Below, piece by piece: positions 50,791 through 63,238 of a DNA stretch of 64,000 bases. Position 1 is the first letter of the stretch. Each line of letters begins with the position of its first letter. The translations under genes were made by a program, and so were the position numbers. Source of the stretch: Nautilus pompilius (lineage: Eukaryota; Mollusca; Cephalopoda; Nautilida; Nautilidae); assembly GCA_018389105.1 (NCBI GenBank), contig JACATO010000120.1:186001-250000 (forward strand). Reading direction: 5' to 3'. The notes under the pieces are model-generated. The model saw only the letters and a list, made by a program, of their open reading frames with translations. It was not told the origin of the DNA and did not search any database.

Positions 50791-51189
50791 TGTGGAGAAA
50801 TAACGTTTGCCTATTCAGGTTGTTGGCCCTAGCTTATTTAGGGAGCGGAGCCGAACTGGTGTGCATCCGGCACTTGGGTTGCTGTCTTCGCAAGTACCTT
50901 TTGCTGACTGACTGCCCACAAGGTACGGCGTTTGGCAGTTCTGTGTTTTCCCAGGTGGAACGCCCCAGCAGTGTTAGCCAATGGCAACGCGACCTTAATT
51001 ACGTCAGCCACACTGGCAGTCACAGTTCAACTGCCAACCCCTGCCTACAGCAGCAGTCAGTGGCCTGTGACTCAAGTGTGAGTCATTGCTGTAACAATAG
51101 TACGTGACAAAATGGCAGTAAGTGAGGATCAATGATGCTTGGGGGTGGGAAGTACAGTTACATACGGTATTCAACTGCAGTTAGGTTCA

Positions 51190-51440
51190 TAACAGTGAGG
51201 TCTCTTCCTGGCGATTATGGTCTTTGCACTGGGTGCATTGGTCCACTGGAGGATTTCCTCATGGGGCATGCGATCCCTCCAGGTGATGCCGGCAAAGAAT
51301 GCAAAACTCCTTAGGCATCACTGATGTCAATGGTACAGGGTCCAGCACTCAGCGCCATATGTCAGCGCTGCCAGGCATATGACCCGATAAACAGCTACCT
51401 TGGTCAAGGTCTGCGGGTTACACATCCATTTAAGATGAAA
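51190..51440 (-). mobile_element. LINE reverse transcriptase C-terminal fragment, inside the hAT
   Basis: On the - strand the frame reads LTKVAVYRVICLAALTYGAE and then CWTLY, a stop, and then GITWRDRMPHEEILQ. This matches the end of the reverse transcriptase of non-LTR elements (LLYGAETWTLY, then W.DR..N.EvL). It lies within the hAT borders, so it either inserted into the element or was captured by it. Only about 250 bp remain. Confidence 0.72.
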
Positions 51441-52832
51441 ATCTGAGCTGCAGAAATTGTAATGACGATTAAAACATTGGAAAACAACCACTAGGTGGCA
51501 ATGTATCACATTTAACTTATTTATTTAATTGAATTAGGCGTGGCTGCTATATTTATTTTAAAATGTTTTCACTTTGGCACATTGCGGGTCGTATGTTGTG
51601 CACCCCTGATATACATCATGTTTATTACTCTATCAATACTGTTTACATAAATTAAGAACAAGTGGGACTTAAAACGCAAACTTGTAGCGCAACACCATGA
51701 AAATTATACTCCAGTGTTGTTTTCTATATTCTGAGTACTTTATCCATAACAGGCACTTATTTGGTTAACTTTTCTGTAACTCCTTCATGGAGATCTTTAG
51801 CATCACATAACTTGATTGTGCCTTCCGGAAACTAGAGTTGTTAGACACAAAACATTAAAGAGAACTTCAGCTTGAAATCCATACTGAGAATTCATCAGAA
51901 TACCATTTTAATTAGATGATTTTGTAAACAATCTTTAATAAAACACTTTAAAGTAGCTGACTTATAATTAGTTACCAGGATCATGGAAGAACGTTGTTTT
52001 TATAAAGGTAAATGATTTTTAAAAATTTGAAAATATTATTAGGTGCTGCAGACTTATTGAAATATTAAGTGGCTTCAACTTAATCTTAATCATATCTTTC
52101 ACATCGTATTGGTGATTCACATTTTTTCAGTGAATTTTATTAATATATTCATTTAAACTGGCTTAATCGGCTTTGTTTAAATTCAATGTTTTCTTACTCA
52201 TGGTTAATCCTGATATTTCTGAATTAAACATTATAGGAATCTGGTCATTGTCTCCTTGTGTTTGCCTGTGCATTTATTAAAATTTTCAGATATTTATCTG
52301 GACTACAGGATTATTGAAGTTAACCATTTTTCATAACAGAAACCATTTCATATTATTAATATAATTATTGTTTTGACCCTTGGTCTCCAAAATTTTGGAC
52401 TTTTGCATTTGAATAGCTGTATGGTTTTCTAAGTTGCTAAAGTAATTAAATAGAAATAAACCTTTTGATAAAGAGTTATACATTCTAAGTAAAAATTACA
52501 ATTTATGATATATTAGAAAATACACATTAAAATATGTGCAATTTTGTAGTTGAAATCTTGTAAAAATATTATTATGAATTATTTTTTTAACTCTTTTTAT
52601 GGGCTGTCTCTCATCATTGTCATTATTTTGATTTTATGAAATAAATGCAAAATCTGATGATCATTTAAAAATAATAATAGTAAACCTAAATCTTTTGCAA
52701 AAGTGTTGGCATCTGGTTACCCGATATTTAGAGAGTTTACTTCTTTATTTTTTTCTTTTACAGTTTAAATATAAAAAAAAAAAAAGTCATGAGCCAGCTT
52801 CTATCAGACTATCCTGGATCATCAACATCATA

Positions 52833-54503
52833 CAGTAGGATTTCATTTATCTGGAGTTATGGAGAATGTAAACCTTCAAATAATGAAAATATTCATGATT
52901 TTTACCTTATTTTGATATTCTGGAAAATAATGGGACATGATGGTCCCTTAAGGGGTTCTGGTTAAAAGTTGTCTGCCAACAGTGAGGATGTGGAGAAGTA
53001 CATTGATGAATTTGCTAAATGGATGATGAATCACAACCTCACTGCAAAGCAAATTTATAACATAACTGAGACAGAAATCTTTTGGAAATGCTTACCTCCC
53101 TTCTGACTAGCGATGAGTTTGTGGCATCTGGGGTGAAGGAGTTTGAGAAGAGGCTAACCTATGCTAACACTCACAAGTATAACCTGGTAAGACTTGCACT
53201 TTCGAAGGGGTGAAAGTTTTTGGGTACATTACTGTTCAAATAAGCTGGCATGGACTACACGAGAGCTGATCACTACTTTGTTCTTCGGGCCAGGGATCAT
53301 TGTAAAAAGGATTTGGTTGTTGCTGGACAATTGTTCTGCTTACTCAGAGCAGTTGCTTTCCAAGAACATTTTTTGTCACACATTTACCACTTAATTGTAC
53401 TTCCCTGATCCAGCCTATGGATCTGAGAATCATCAGAAGTGTGAAGTGTAACTGTTGCAGAGAATTTATGTGCGAAGTGGTGAACTATAAGGATGGTGGT
53501 GGACTTTACACTTTCAGGAAAGGGTTCACAGTCAGACATAATATTGGTGTGTTGAACATGCTTTGGATTCTGTATTGTCTGCTTCACTCGAGAAAACTTG
53601 GCAGAACAGGGTTTGATGATGGTGCTGGTGAAATTGAAAGTTTCTATATTAATCAAGAAAAATCTGAGGTAGCAGAAATTATGAATTATGCAAAGGGAAG
53701 TGAAGATGACTTAGTAAATTGGATTTCATGTGATAGTAATGCACACAGTTCATCAAACTTTGAAGGATGTAGAAATTATTGATGTTATGAAGAATTCACA
53801 TTTGGTGGTAAGTGAAGATGGTGATAATAATGATAGGATCAAGGCCACTTAAGAAAAAAATAACAGATGGAATTTAACAGGCTATTTCATTCCTTTTCTT
53901 GAGCAAAGATCATTTATTACTCAAGAAATAATGCAATTTTATTGCATTCAAGATAAGCTCATTATGAGAACTATTTAAAACAAACAACCTTACATGCTCT
54001 TTTTAAGATAACGTCAAGAGATTGTGCCCAGCAGTTTTCTCTTACTCACATTAAGTAGCAAAGATAGTGAGTGATCTTGTCTGCACTTTATCAAGTGCCT
54101 TCCTTATAGTCATGGTAGCCTCTGCTTCTGCCACCCTTGACTCTGGTATGTACACTCTCCTGTTGCCTCTACATCTTCTACTCCAGACTCCACTGTTTAA
54201 TACTCATCACTTAGTGTTTATATCCTTCAGATTGTAAGTGGAGACATAAAAGAATTTTTCAGTAAGTAAGTGTAATATTTTCTTAAAAACTTGATTTTGT
54301 TGATGTTTTTTATCTGAATTAATTCTGATATTTTTTGCTTACTTTATTTGTTGGTATTTGTATAATATGTAAATGTTGGTGTAGTTAGAGGAGCAAATAA
54401 ATATGGTTCGAATCCTAACTTATGCAATATCCGATTAACAGAAATACCAGTTATTCAAAATTCCTTTGGTCCCAAGCATTCCCTGATAAATGAGATCTTT
54501 CTG
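52833..54503 (+). mobile_element. Tigger/pogo-type transposon, decayed
   Basis: A 1.67-kb element with TA on both sides (52831-52832 and 54504-54505). The ends resemble each other as inverted repeats (CAGTAGGATTTCATTTATC against the complement CAGAAAGATCTCATTTATC). Transposase pieces on the + strand are NLTAKQIYNITETEIFWKCL, WLLLDNCSAYSEQLL and SLIQPMDLRIIRSVK, characteristic motifs of Tigger/jerky DDE transposases. Multiple stops and frameshifts are present. Confidence 0.85.
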
Positions 54504-54832
54504 TACCAGCTTTGTTTCTTTTATCAGAAATTACACATGGCCTTGTGAATCATTAAGGTTTTCTTTTGTATGAGTTAGCATATCCTCTGGTAAGATAGTA
54601 TACTGGCATTTACTTACAGTTCCTATTAGCTTGGGTCATTGTCATGGTGCCATTATTCAATTACTAGCTGGCACTCTGCCAAAAAAGTATTCTGATATCT
54701 GTTTTTCAAGAAAATACTGCTTATATATATAACATTAGTTTTATTGACTGATTTGTCTTGCTAGCATGGAGGCACTTTTTGTATTAACTTTTTCACCTCT
54801 ATTGGTATATGGGTCATCAACAAAATTTCTGT

Positions 54833-54833
54833 C

Positions 54834-54866
<33 letters not shown>
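54833..54866. repeat. (TG)n-(AG)n compound microsatellite
   Basis: A TG run passes directly into an AG run, about 34 bp in all, 330 bp after the Tigger element. Confidence 0.95.
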
Positions 54867-55673
54867 ACTATATTAACAGGGTTCTCAGTGAAAAAAGCTT
54901 TTTTAGAAGTGATTGGAATATTTGTTTGTAAATGAAAACTATAGAAACACAATGATGGGAAGAAAGAAGTGATTGCAAGAGTTCATATTTTGTTATTCAG
55001 TACTACTACATTATTTCTACATGGTGCCATTTTTTTTTTTTTGTAAAACTTTTCTCGAAAAGTAAAAGGCAGAAGAAAACGGTAGCAAAAAAAAAATTCA
55101 ATAGATTAGAAAGGGAAGGCAATTTTGTACCTTTAAAAGAAGGTACCATGTTTGTTCTAAAGAGCTTTTATTGCAACTTGTCAAAAGTTGGGGCTGGGTG
55201 AATATTGTGGTTAAAAAAGTCTAAATCTGCTGAAAACAAAATGAAGCAAACGTTCCACTGATTGGTGACATTGGATGTGTCAATAAGTAGGTACTGTACT
55301 TTATGAGAATTTCTCCCGACGTTAATGCAGGCCTAGATGACAGATAGCACAAAAAGACACTCCAACATTATTAAAATGATCAGTGACTCTTGGAAAGAAA
55401 AAAACTCACACAACACAAGATGATCCGAAGAGCAAACTGACATCCTGGAAATGTTTGACTTCCTTCTTTAGTCGAAGAAGAGTGGGGGGAATAAAACATG
55501 AAAGGACTCATACCAACTGCACTTTATTTTACGTAGTTTTATCACTGGATCTCACCAATTAACTTTTCAATATCACTGTCTGACACTTTGCAATCCTGCA
55601 ACACAAATCCTGGAAACTTCAATTTGTAGTCAATCAAGTCAGAATCCATGTTCTACAACAGTGCTGTCTAGAG

Positions 55674-56580
55674 CAGTGGTTCTCAAAGTGTGGGTCATGA
55701 GGCGATTTTTGGTGGGCCCCGATAAATTTTAACACACTATGTGGCAACAGGGCTGATCAGAGGGAGGTGGGCCTACGATTTTGAGGGGCCTACTCCCCTC
55801 GATGGAGGCAAACAGGGACCCTTTTGTAAAGAATTAGAAATAAATTTTATGCTCGTCTGAATTGGATGAATTCAAATTGCCGCCTTAAATATTTTCTTAA
55901 CGGGGGAAATGCCTTTTCATTGTTTTTGTTTTCCTCCATTAATTGTCATGTGCCAAGTACTGGAGAACAATGTAAAAACAAGACCCAGATAAAACAAAAA
56001 CAAAAACAAACTCGTGTCAGAGAGAAGCAGCCTCAGCACAGGAAGTGTATAATTAAAAAAACAAAGCAAAATCTATTTTAGAGCAATGACATAGCTACTG
56101 GAATATTCACAAAGGGAGACGAAGAACTAATCAATCTGTCCGAAAACACCTCGTTGAAAATGAATTTTAATCAAAAAAAAAATTGATGCAGTTTTGGCTT
56201 TCAGTTCAACACACCCATCCACCTCTTTCTACCGAAGCTTTGAGAGTGCTGCTCCCTTTCACGACTTCATACATGTGTGAAGTTGGATTTGCAGCAATTA
56301 TAGGAGTCAAAACCAAATTTCGAAATAAGCTGCAATTATCAAACTCCTTGCATCTGAAAATGACTCAAATCATCAGCAAAGATAGAAAACAAGTGCATTC
56401 TTCACACGTACCTCATCATGAATCTGAGAAGTAAATTTATAAGTTATACAGCCGGCACAATAAACCTCTGATGAAAAATGGTTGTGTATTTAATAAACAA
56501 AAAAGAAGTAAAGCACCCCATTCACAGTACATGCATTACAACCGGATGGGTCCCGATCCATAAAAGTTTGAGAACCACTG
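55674..56580 (+). mobile_element. Short hAT derivative with 8-bp target duplication
   Basis: A 907-bp element starting CAGTGGTTCTCAAA and ending TTTGAGAACCACTG. GTCTAGAG flanks both ends (55666-55673 and 56581-56588). Internally 56259-56390 reads TTSYMCEVGFAAIIGVKTKF, the hAT C-terminal dimerisation domain. It is an internally deleted copy lacking the catalytic core. The termini resemble those of Charlie-type hATs. Confidence 0.93.
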
Positions 56581-58829
56581 GTCTAGAGTATTGCATGTAC
56601 CTGTTTTTTAAAACTTTTTCCAATTGCATCAAGAGATAAGGAATTTGTGTACATGGTCTTTTTATTTACCATTGACTAATCATAATTTTCCTGGAGGTTT
56701 TGCTTAAATGCCCAATTCCAGGTTACATTAGCTAGTTGTACTAAACTGGTACAACCATCCAGATTCATTGCAATGTTTTATTTGGCTGCCTCAGCTCCGT
56801 ACCTTAAGGAAGTATTTGTAGGTGTATCAACCTTACATGTTTTGCAGATAGCCAACCATTTTGGCTCATTCTGACTAAGTATCCTGCGGGAATTGATAAA
56901 GAAGAAAGTTCTTGCTTCTCTTTCAAAACAAGGGGGTGATAGTTTTCAGCTATCATGTCAACCGTGTCTGCCTGTTCTGATTAGGATAGTTTTCTTCCCA
57001 AATAACAGTCTCTTCCATATTTATAACATCAGCAATGAATTACTCAGACAGTCGGTAGATTATATCCACATTTTGCTCCTGGTATTGAGGCAGGTTTTGT
57101 GTAGCAATTATTTGCTACCTTTTAGAAATGGCATGCATGGTGGATCATCCACTGGCCAGTGGAGATAAGAATTTGTTGTGTTTTTACGTTCCATCTGCTC
57201 TATTTGCCATGATCACAACATTTGGAAAACTAGCTTAAAAGTTGTTAATCTATTTCAGCTTTTTATCATACTCAGGTGGATGCTTTCTCATCTTAGGCAG
57301 GTCCATAATCCAGTTTTCTCTTGTCAGCTTGTGTCTACTCTCAATTTCTTTTTTCTGCTTTCCAAAGTATTGCCAAACAAGGTGATATCCTGTGAAGGCT
57401 ATGGGTTCATAATATGAATAGATAGGTGTGTCAGCAAACTATAAGCAAATGCTACAAATAAAAAATCTCTGTTTATTGCTGGTGTAGATACTTCACTGGT
57501 GAAAAAGACTTTGAAGTAGGCTATAACTGATTTAAACTGAGATGGTTGATTTCCATTTAGTATCTGTTAATACAGTGATCAAGGGTCATTCATGCCTACA
57601 TGGTAAATTCTTTGATAGACAATATTTCAGAATATGAATATTTTGTTAAAGGAGGGGGGGTGGATATTTATTGGAGCTAGAGTTGGTGAAGAGCATTTAT
57701 TGGAGCATCAGCATCAATTAGAAACCAACATGTTGTAGAGAAGAGGCTCTACAATAACAGAGTTTCTTTTATTACTGGATTCTCCTTGTAGCAATTAAGC
57801 TTCCTTTAAAGGTATATAAGTTTTCGTCTTGATACAGGCTGGTGGTAATTCTAAAAAAAAAAAAAAAAATCTGCAGCAAAATATTGTTCAGGTACATTTT
57901 TGAGATAGAAGATGAAAAACAAATAGCTTTAAACCTTTCAGTGTTTTGTCAATTTCACTCTTTCTTCATGCACAATGTCTATTTTTTGTCTGTAAAGTCA
58001 CCATAATGGTGATTTAAGTTAGTGCTGTCCCTATTACACATTTAAGCAAGAATTCTGTTTCTGCCGTTGTACCAATAACTGTTGAAATATTATACATACC
58101 TCTTTAAAATTATTGATTTGTTTGCATTTGATAATCATTGATTCTTGGAACATTATTTATAATAACAATAATACTAGAGATGTTTAAAATGGAGCCCAGT
58201 CAGATACCATTACATCGGTGATATTTTCCAGCTTAGTAATATTAATATGAATTTCTTGTGTGGGGAAACAAATAACTAGAAGAAACAATATCATATAAAC
58301 ATACTATTAAGATGGGTAAAAGATTCATTACAAAACTGAAATGAATGCTGATATAAACAGCTGATTCATCTGACCAGCAGAGGGATCGATAAAGCATATA
58401 TTGTGTTGTTTTCTTTTCTATGAAGTTATAAATATTATTTCTCATTTTTTTTACGCTCTCATTTCCTGTTTCTTTCACATCTACAACCCCCAAGTTATTG
58501 TTTATGTGCAAACTCATATAAAGTTACTGATAGATCAGTTCTTGGGATATTTTCTTTTTACCCACACTAATCAATTAAACTGATACATTGTGGAAAGATA
58601 TACCTGTAGTAGTCACAGCAGCCATTTATTAATGAGTAAATCCAAGCTGATGGTTCTCACGTTATCAGCATTGAATAGAAACTGTTCAACAAAGGATATG
58701 ATACATTGTACATGCAATCAATCTCGTTATTCTCACAAAGCAAGTGTTCATATCTTAAATATCAGAAAATATTTAGGTAAAATCTTTATCTTGGATAAGT
58801 TTCTATCATGAATTATGTTTCTTATTTTT

Positions 58830-58852
58830 GTATGTATGTATGTATGTATGTA
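58830..58852. repeat. (TATG)n microsatellite
   Basis: Five to six TATG units in the PRKAR1A intron. Confidence 0.9.
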
Positions 58853-61800
58853 AGCTGACTACCAATACAAAATAAGGGTAACTCTTTTATAGAAAAGATT
58901 TGAATGAATTTCTCTTTCAGTGCATGTAAGTAAGATAAGTTTTGACATATCTACACTTAGATATAAAGATATGCAATTTTTCATTAATTTTAAAACACTT
59001 TTATATTATAAATGACAGGCCATGAATGTCGTCCCTGATATGAATCCACGTTTAATAATAGTTCATAAAATAAATTACTTATTTATTGAAACAAAAATTT
59101 GTTGATCCATTCCGTATGTTTGCACATGATCCTTAATATCATAACTGAGATAGGGATCTGCGACCTCCATAATTTGCTTTAATACTTTTAACAAATGACT
59201 TTGTCAATTTATTCCATTAGTTAGAAATCATTTCTAACTTAGAAAAGAGGGGGGGAGTTTGTTTTGTTGTATTGAAATAGAAATACAACAATGTTAAATC
59301 AAACATCATATCTTGTTAATGCTTTCCAGTTATTGCACACAGCCTGTGATAACTGACCAGTTTCAGGCGTGTTCACTGCAAGAAACAGCGGCAGTGTTGT
59401 ATAGTTCTTTGTCGTTTTGCTTCGTTTTATCCTATCCCAAAACTGATGAATTATCTGTGAAAGTTGCTTTCTCATGGAGGTTTTTGGATTGTGCACTTGC
59501 ACATAATTCACTTGTGCACCACCATCTGTATCGAATATCGTTTGAAGAAAGAGCTCAGAATCTGGTTAGCCTAGCAGGGTTGAGGTGATGTTCAACAGGT
59601 TCTAAAAATTATTTTATGCACCGTCTACAAAAGGGTTTGATATATAGAGCTAGTGTTTATACTTTTGTATATTATTAGTGTTAAAGTGTTTAGAATAATG
59701 AAAATATTTTCATTATGTCAAGCTATTTCTTTTAAAAGAAAAAATGTATAGGACAATGAATGATCTAAGAGAATCCATCACGCTAAGGAGATTATCTATC
59801 ATTCTCTAGATAGTCTCTCTTGGTACCTAATGTTTTGGTCCACAATTATGCTAAGCATATCCAAAGAACTCTCTATGATAAGTCAGTTGAAAAAGAATTT
59901 TAAATTATAAATATACACGCTCACGCTCATGCACGCACACATGCACACAGCTATTTGATATTATATTAAGTGACACAGTTTAATGAATAAATAAATGTAT
60001 TGTGAAGCAAATTTGCATGTAGCCTTGTTGCTGTGTTGTGAATACCCTGCTTTGTTTACTTTTCATTTACTGACCTACTTGGAAATGTTTCCAGGTTTCT
60101 ATTGTTCATGATGGTAGCTACACTCCAGCTCTTTTCAGACTAAGAAACCTTTAGTAGGAACTTGTTTGTGGCTGCTAGTCAGGTTTTAATCAATACATGT
60201 ACAGTGTACGAGCTGCTGCCGCTGCTCACAGCCCACCTGCACACTAGAGAAAAACAACAACTTTGCCATAGGAAATTAGAAATTTTTATTTTGTCACACT
60301 GCGAAATTATTACGTGATAGAATGTTTCTGGTTGTCCACAGTCCATCGAGGATCTTAGTCTTGCTTTGCACATGATTTATGTTCTGCAATTCTTGCCAAA
60401 ATCTTTGATAAAAGATCGGAGATCGGATTTGGTTCACACAAGTGACATAATTTGGATGATGGGAAATATTCAAATTATAACATCTTCAACAAGGAGAGAC
60501 AGTTTTTTCCGATTACTTTTGAAAGTGTTTTGTTTTCAACTGGTAAATTATAGGAAAATGTTCAATCTCGAATGTGCTCCTGGTTTTATCTCATGATTGA
60601 TTTTTAAAAATTAGAGAGAGAGAGAGAATACTTGGTGATATCTCCTAGATACAGTCATGTATGTTATCATCTATAGAGAATAGCAGCAGCTTCTGATAGC
60701 TGATGATGCAGTATTTTTTGGCCACTGTCCATTTTGTGACGATAACTACTGTGATAGCTCCTATGTGTAAGGAGAGGTGGAAAATAATTTGTTAATAATT
60801 ACCATTTTGCTCCACTGACAGATGAGACCAAGGAAGTGCTAACAGTTTTGATGTGTACTCTGCCAAGCTGTATGAAACTTTTCTTTTGATATGACTCTCT
60901 TTTAATTCAGGTATTGATTTTTTTAATACCATATGACCATTTTCCCCCCTTTTTCTAACATTAATTCTGGCCAATAGTAATGAAAAGTTTCAAAGTTAGA
61001 TATAGTACATTTAGAAGGGCTCGTAGACTGTACATTCCAGATCATTCAAACTCATTTCTGATCCAGATAGATATCTTTTAATCACCACTGTCGTTAATCG
61101 TCTTTTTATTCTGTTCTTTGAACTGTTTGGTAAAAAAGCTCTTCAGCACAGATAAGCAGCTTAGTAGATCTTTTCTAAGTAAATGAAAACAAAGAGTAGT
61201 CAGCAAGTTAAACATTTTTACTCTACTTAAATATTTATCATTTTCCGTTTTATTGCATAGCTTGCTTTTTGTCACATTATTTGTAATATTCTTAAGAACT
61301 ACAGATAATTTAGTGGTATTTATCTACCTGATTTTGTTAAAAAGAAAAAAAAATCTTGGAAAGAACAGTGAAAGGTTTATTTTAAAAAAATTTTTAAAAA
61401 TTTTAGCAGATATTTATTATAAACACTGCAAATAATTAAATATTTAGGCAGTAAACTGATACTAGTGATCTTCCTTTCTTTATAACAATTTGTATAGGAT
61501 ATGCATTCGCTATTCAAGAAGTTCATTTCCCACCCAAGCATTCAAGATCAGATAAACCAAGAATTGCCTCATAATTGCAAAAGAAAGAAATGATTTAGTT
61601 CTGATTGGGAACAATAACGATAACTGCAGATGCCCCATTGGTGCTGTGACCAAAGCATTTGTAAAATTAAAACATACAAAAACTTAAAAACAACAAACAG
61701 GTTGCGAATCCAGCTCAAGCTACTTGAACATTCTAAAAAGAGAAATATCTACTGCAAAAATAACAAAAACAATTCTCTCCCCTCCAGATGGTGACAGAAA

Positions 61801-61924
61801 AAACCAAAATGTAGGTGTATTAATTATTTGTCTGGCCACTAATAAGATGATAGGAAAACCCCTAACTAACTCTTCAAAACATGAATATACACAGGTCCAG
61901 TTTTCTCTTAAGTAATCACTTATA

Positions 61925-63238
61925 CGAGGTGTAGTCAAAAAGTATCCGACCTTTGGCCCAAAAAAAACAAGTAATATTAAAAAACTCACCATTTTGATTT
62001 AGTTTCCTTCAAAGTATTCGCCTTGGGAGTCTACACACTTCTGCCAGCGTTCCTGCCTCTGCTGGAAACATTTCTGGAAATCACTTTTTGGGATGCTGTA
62101 GAGCTGTGCTGTCGAATTTTGCTTAATGTCCTCTGTTGACTCGAATCTTCTCCCTTTGAGTGTTTTTTTGAGCTTTGGGAATAGCCAAAAGTCACACGGA
62201 GCCAAGTCTGGGGAGTAGGAAGCCTGATGAACAAGTGGTGTGTTATGCTTGGCGAGGAATGCTTGGACGACGTGGGCGGAATGAGCGGGTGCGTTGTCAC
62301 GGTGGAGTTGCCAGTTCTTTGCTGCCCATAGGTCGGGTTATTTTCACCGCACAGCTTCACGGAGGCAACGAAGAACCCCCAGGTAGTATTCTTTGTTAAT
62401 TGTCTGACCTTGTGGTGCATATTCATGGTGCACAATACCCTGTAGTCAAAAAAACAGGTCATCATCAGTTTAACATTGCTGCGCACCTGTCTTGCTTTCT
62501 TTGGTCTTGGCGAGGATGGATGCTTCTATTGGGATGATTGCAATTTTGTTTCAGGATCATAGCCGTACACCCATGTCTCATCGCCAGTGATGATAGTGTT
62601 CATGAAGTTTTGATCTTGGCTAGCACACTCCAGCATGTCCTGGGAGATTTCCTTCTGTTTTCTTTCTGCTGGTCAGACAGCAACTTTGGTACGAATTTGG
62701 CTGACGCCCTCTTCATGCACAAATCTTCTGTTATAATTGACTGAACTGACCCTTGGCTGATTCCAACTCCGGCAATAATCTCCTCAATAGTCACACGACT
62801 GTCTTCATAGACTATTCCCCGAACCTTTGCAATCATTTTGTCGTTTCTGCTAGTCGATGGTCTGCCACAACGTGGCTCGCTGTCCACTGAGGTGCAGCCA
62901 TCTTTGAACCCGTTGTACCACTCCTTTATTTGTGTTTTTCCCATAGCATCATCTCCAAAGGCCTTCTGAATCTTCTCGATAGTCTGGGCTTGCGTATCAC
63001 CAAGTTTTGGGCAGAATTTGATACAGTATCTTTGCTCAATGTGCTCGGTCATCTTGACTCAAAAAGAAAAATCGCACAGCACACTTCACGTCTGTACTCA
63101 ACGCGTCACTGTGGGCGACTGGCACAACCTACAGACATGAAAATTTTTGCGCATGCTCAGGAAGGATGTGGCTACCTAATACCCATGCAGATTTTGCTCA
63201 AACAAATTAAAGGTTGGATACTTTTTGACTACACCTTT
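61925..63238 (-). mobile_element. mariner transposon with paired inverted ends
   Basis: A 1314-bp element with TA on both sides (61923-61924 and 63239-63240). The ends match over about 30 bp: GGTGTAGTCAAAAAGTATCC at the left, and at the right its complement with one difference or few. It encodes a frameshifted mariner transposase on the - strand. Confidence 0.93.
61999..63052 (-). pseudogene. mariner transposase, frameshifted
   Basis: The ATG at 63052 opens 150 codons with the mariner N-terminus: EQRYCIKFCPKLGDTQAQT, MGKTQIKEWYNGFKDG and then RVTIEEIIAGVGISQGSVQS (second helix-turn-helix). After a frameshift near 62600 the - strand continues with pieces around the catalytic core: HRDNAPAHSAHVV (second Asp) and YSPDLAPCDFWLFPKLK (DD34D third Asp), ending with a stop at 61999. 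The last piece includes QKCVDSQGEYFEGN, the usual mariner C-terminus. Confidence 0.88.

Larger units (their letters stand above)
48880..51608 (-). mobile_element. hAT transposon with perfect 8-bp target duplication
   Basis: A 2729-bp element. The left end is CAGGGGTGCACAAC and the right end its exact complement GTTGTGCACCCCTG. ATATACAT flanks both sides (48872-48879 and 51609-51616), the 8-bp duplication expected for hAT. It encodes a ZBED5/GTF2IRD2-like (Charlie-type) transposase on the - strand and contains a LINE fragment near its right end. Confidence 0.95.

Noticed and set aside
54405-54420. GGTTCGAATCC, a perfect tRNA B-box
   Set aside because: It lies inside the 3' part of the Tigger element, without an A box or stems. 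It is probably chance.
57640-57870. G-run and A-run near 57650 and 57855 as possible retroposon tails
   Set aside because: No paired target duplications or body of a SINE/LINE could be recognised next to them.
59285-59590. Overlapping open frames on both strands, 70-91 codons
   Set aside because: No recognisable motifs, splice context or similarity to anything known to me. The length is within chance for an intron.
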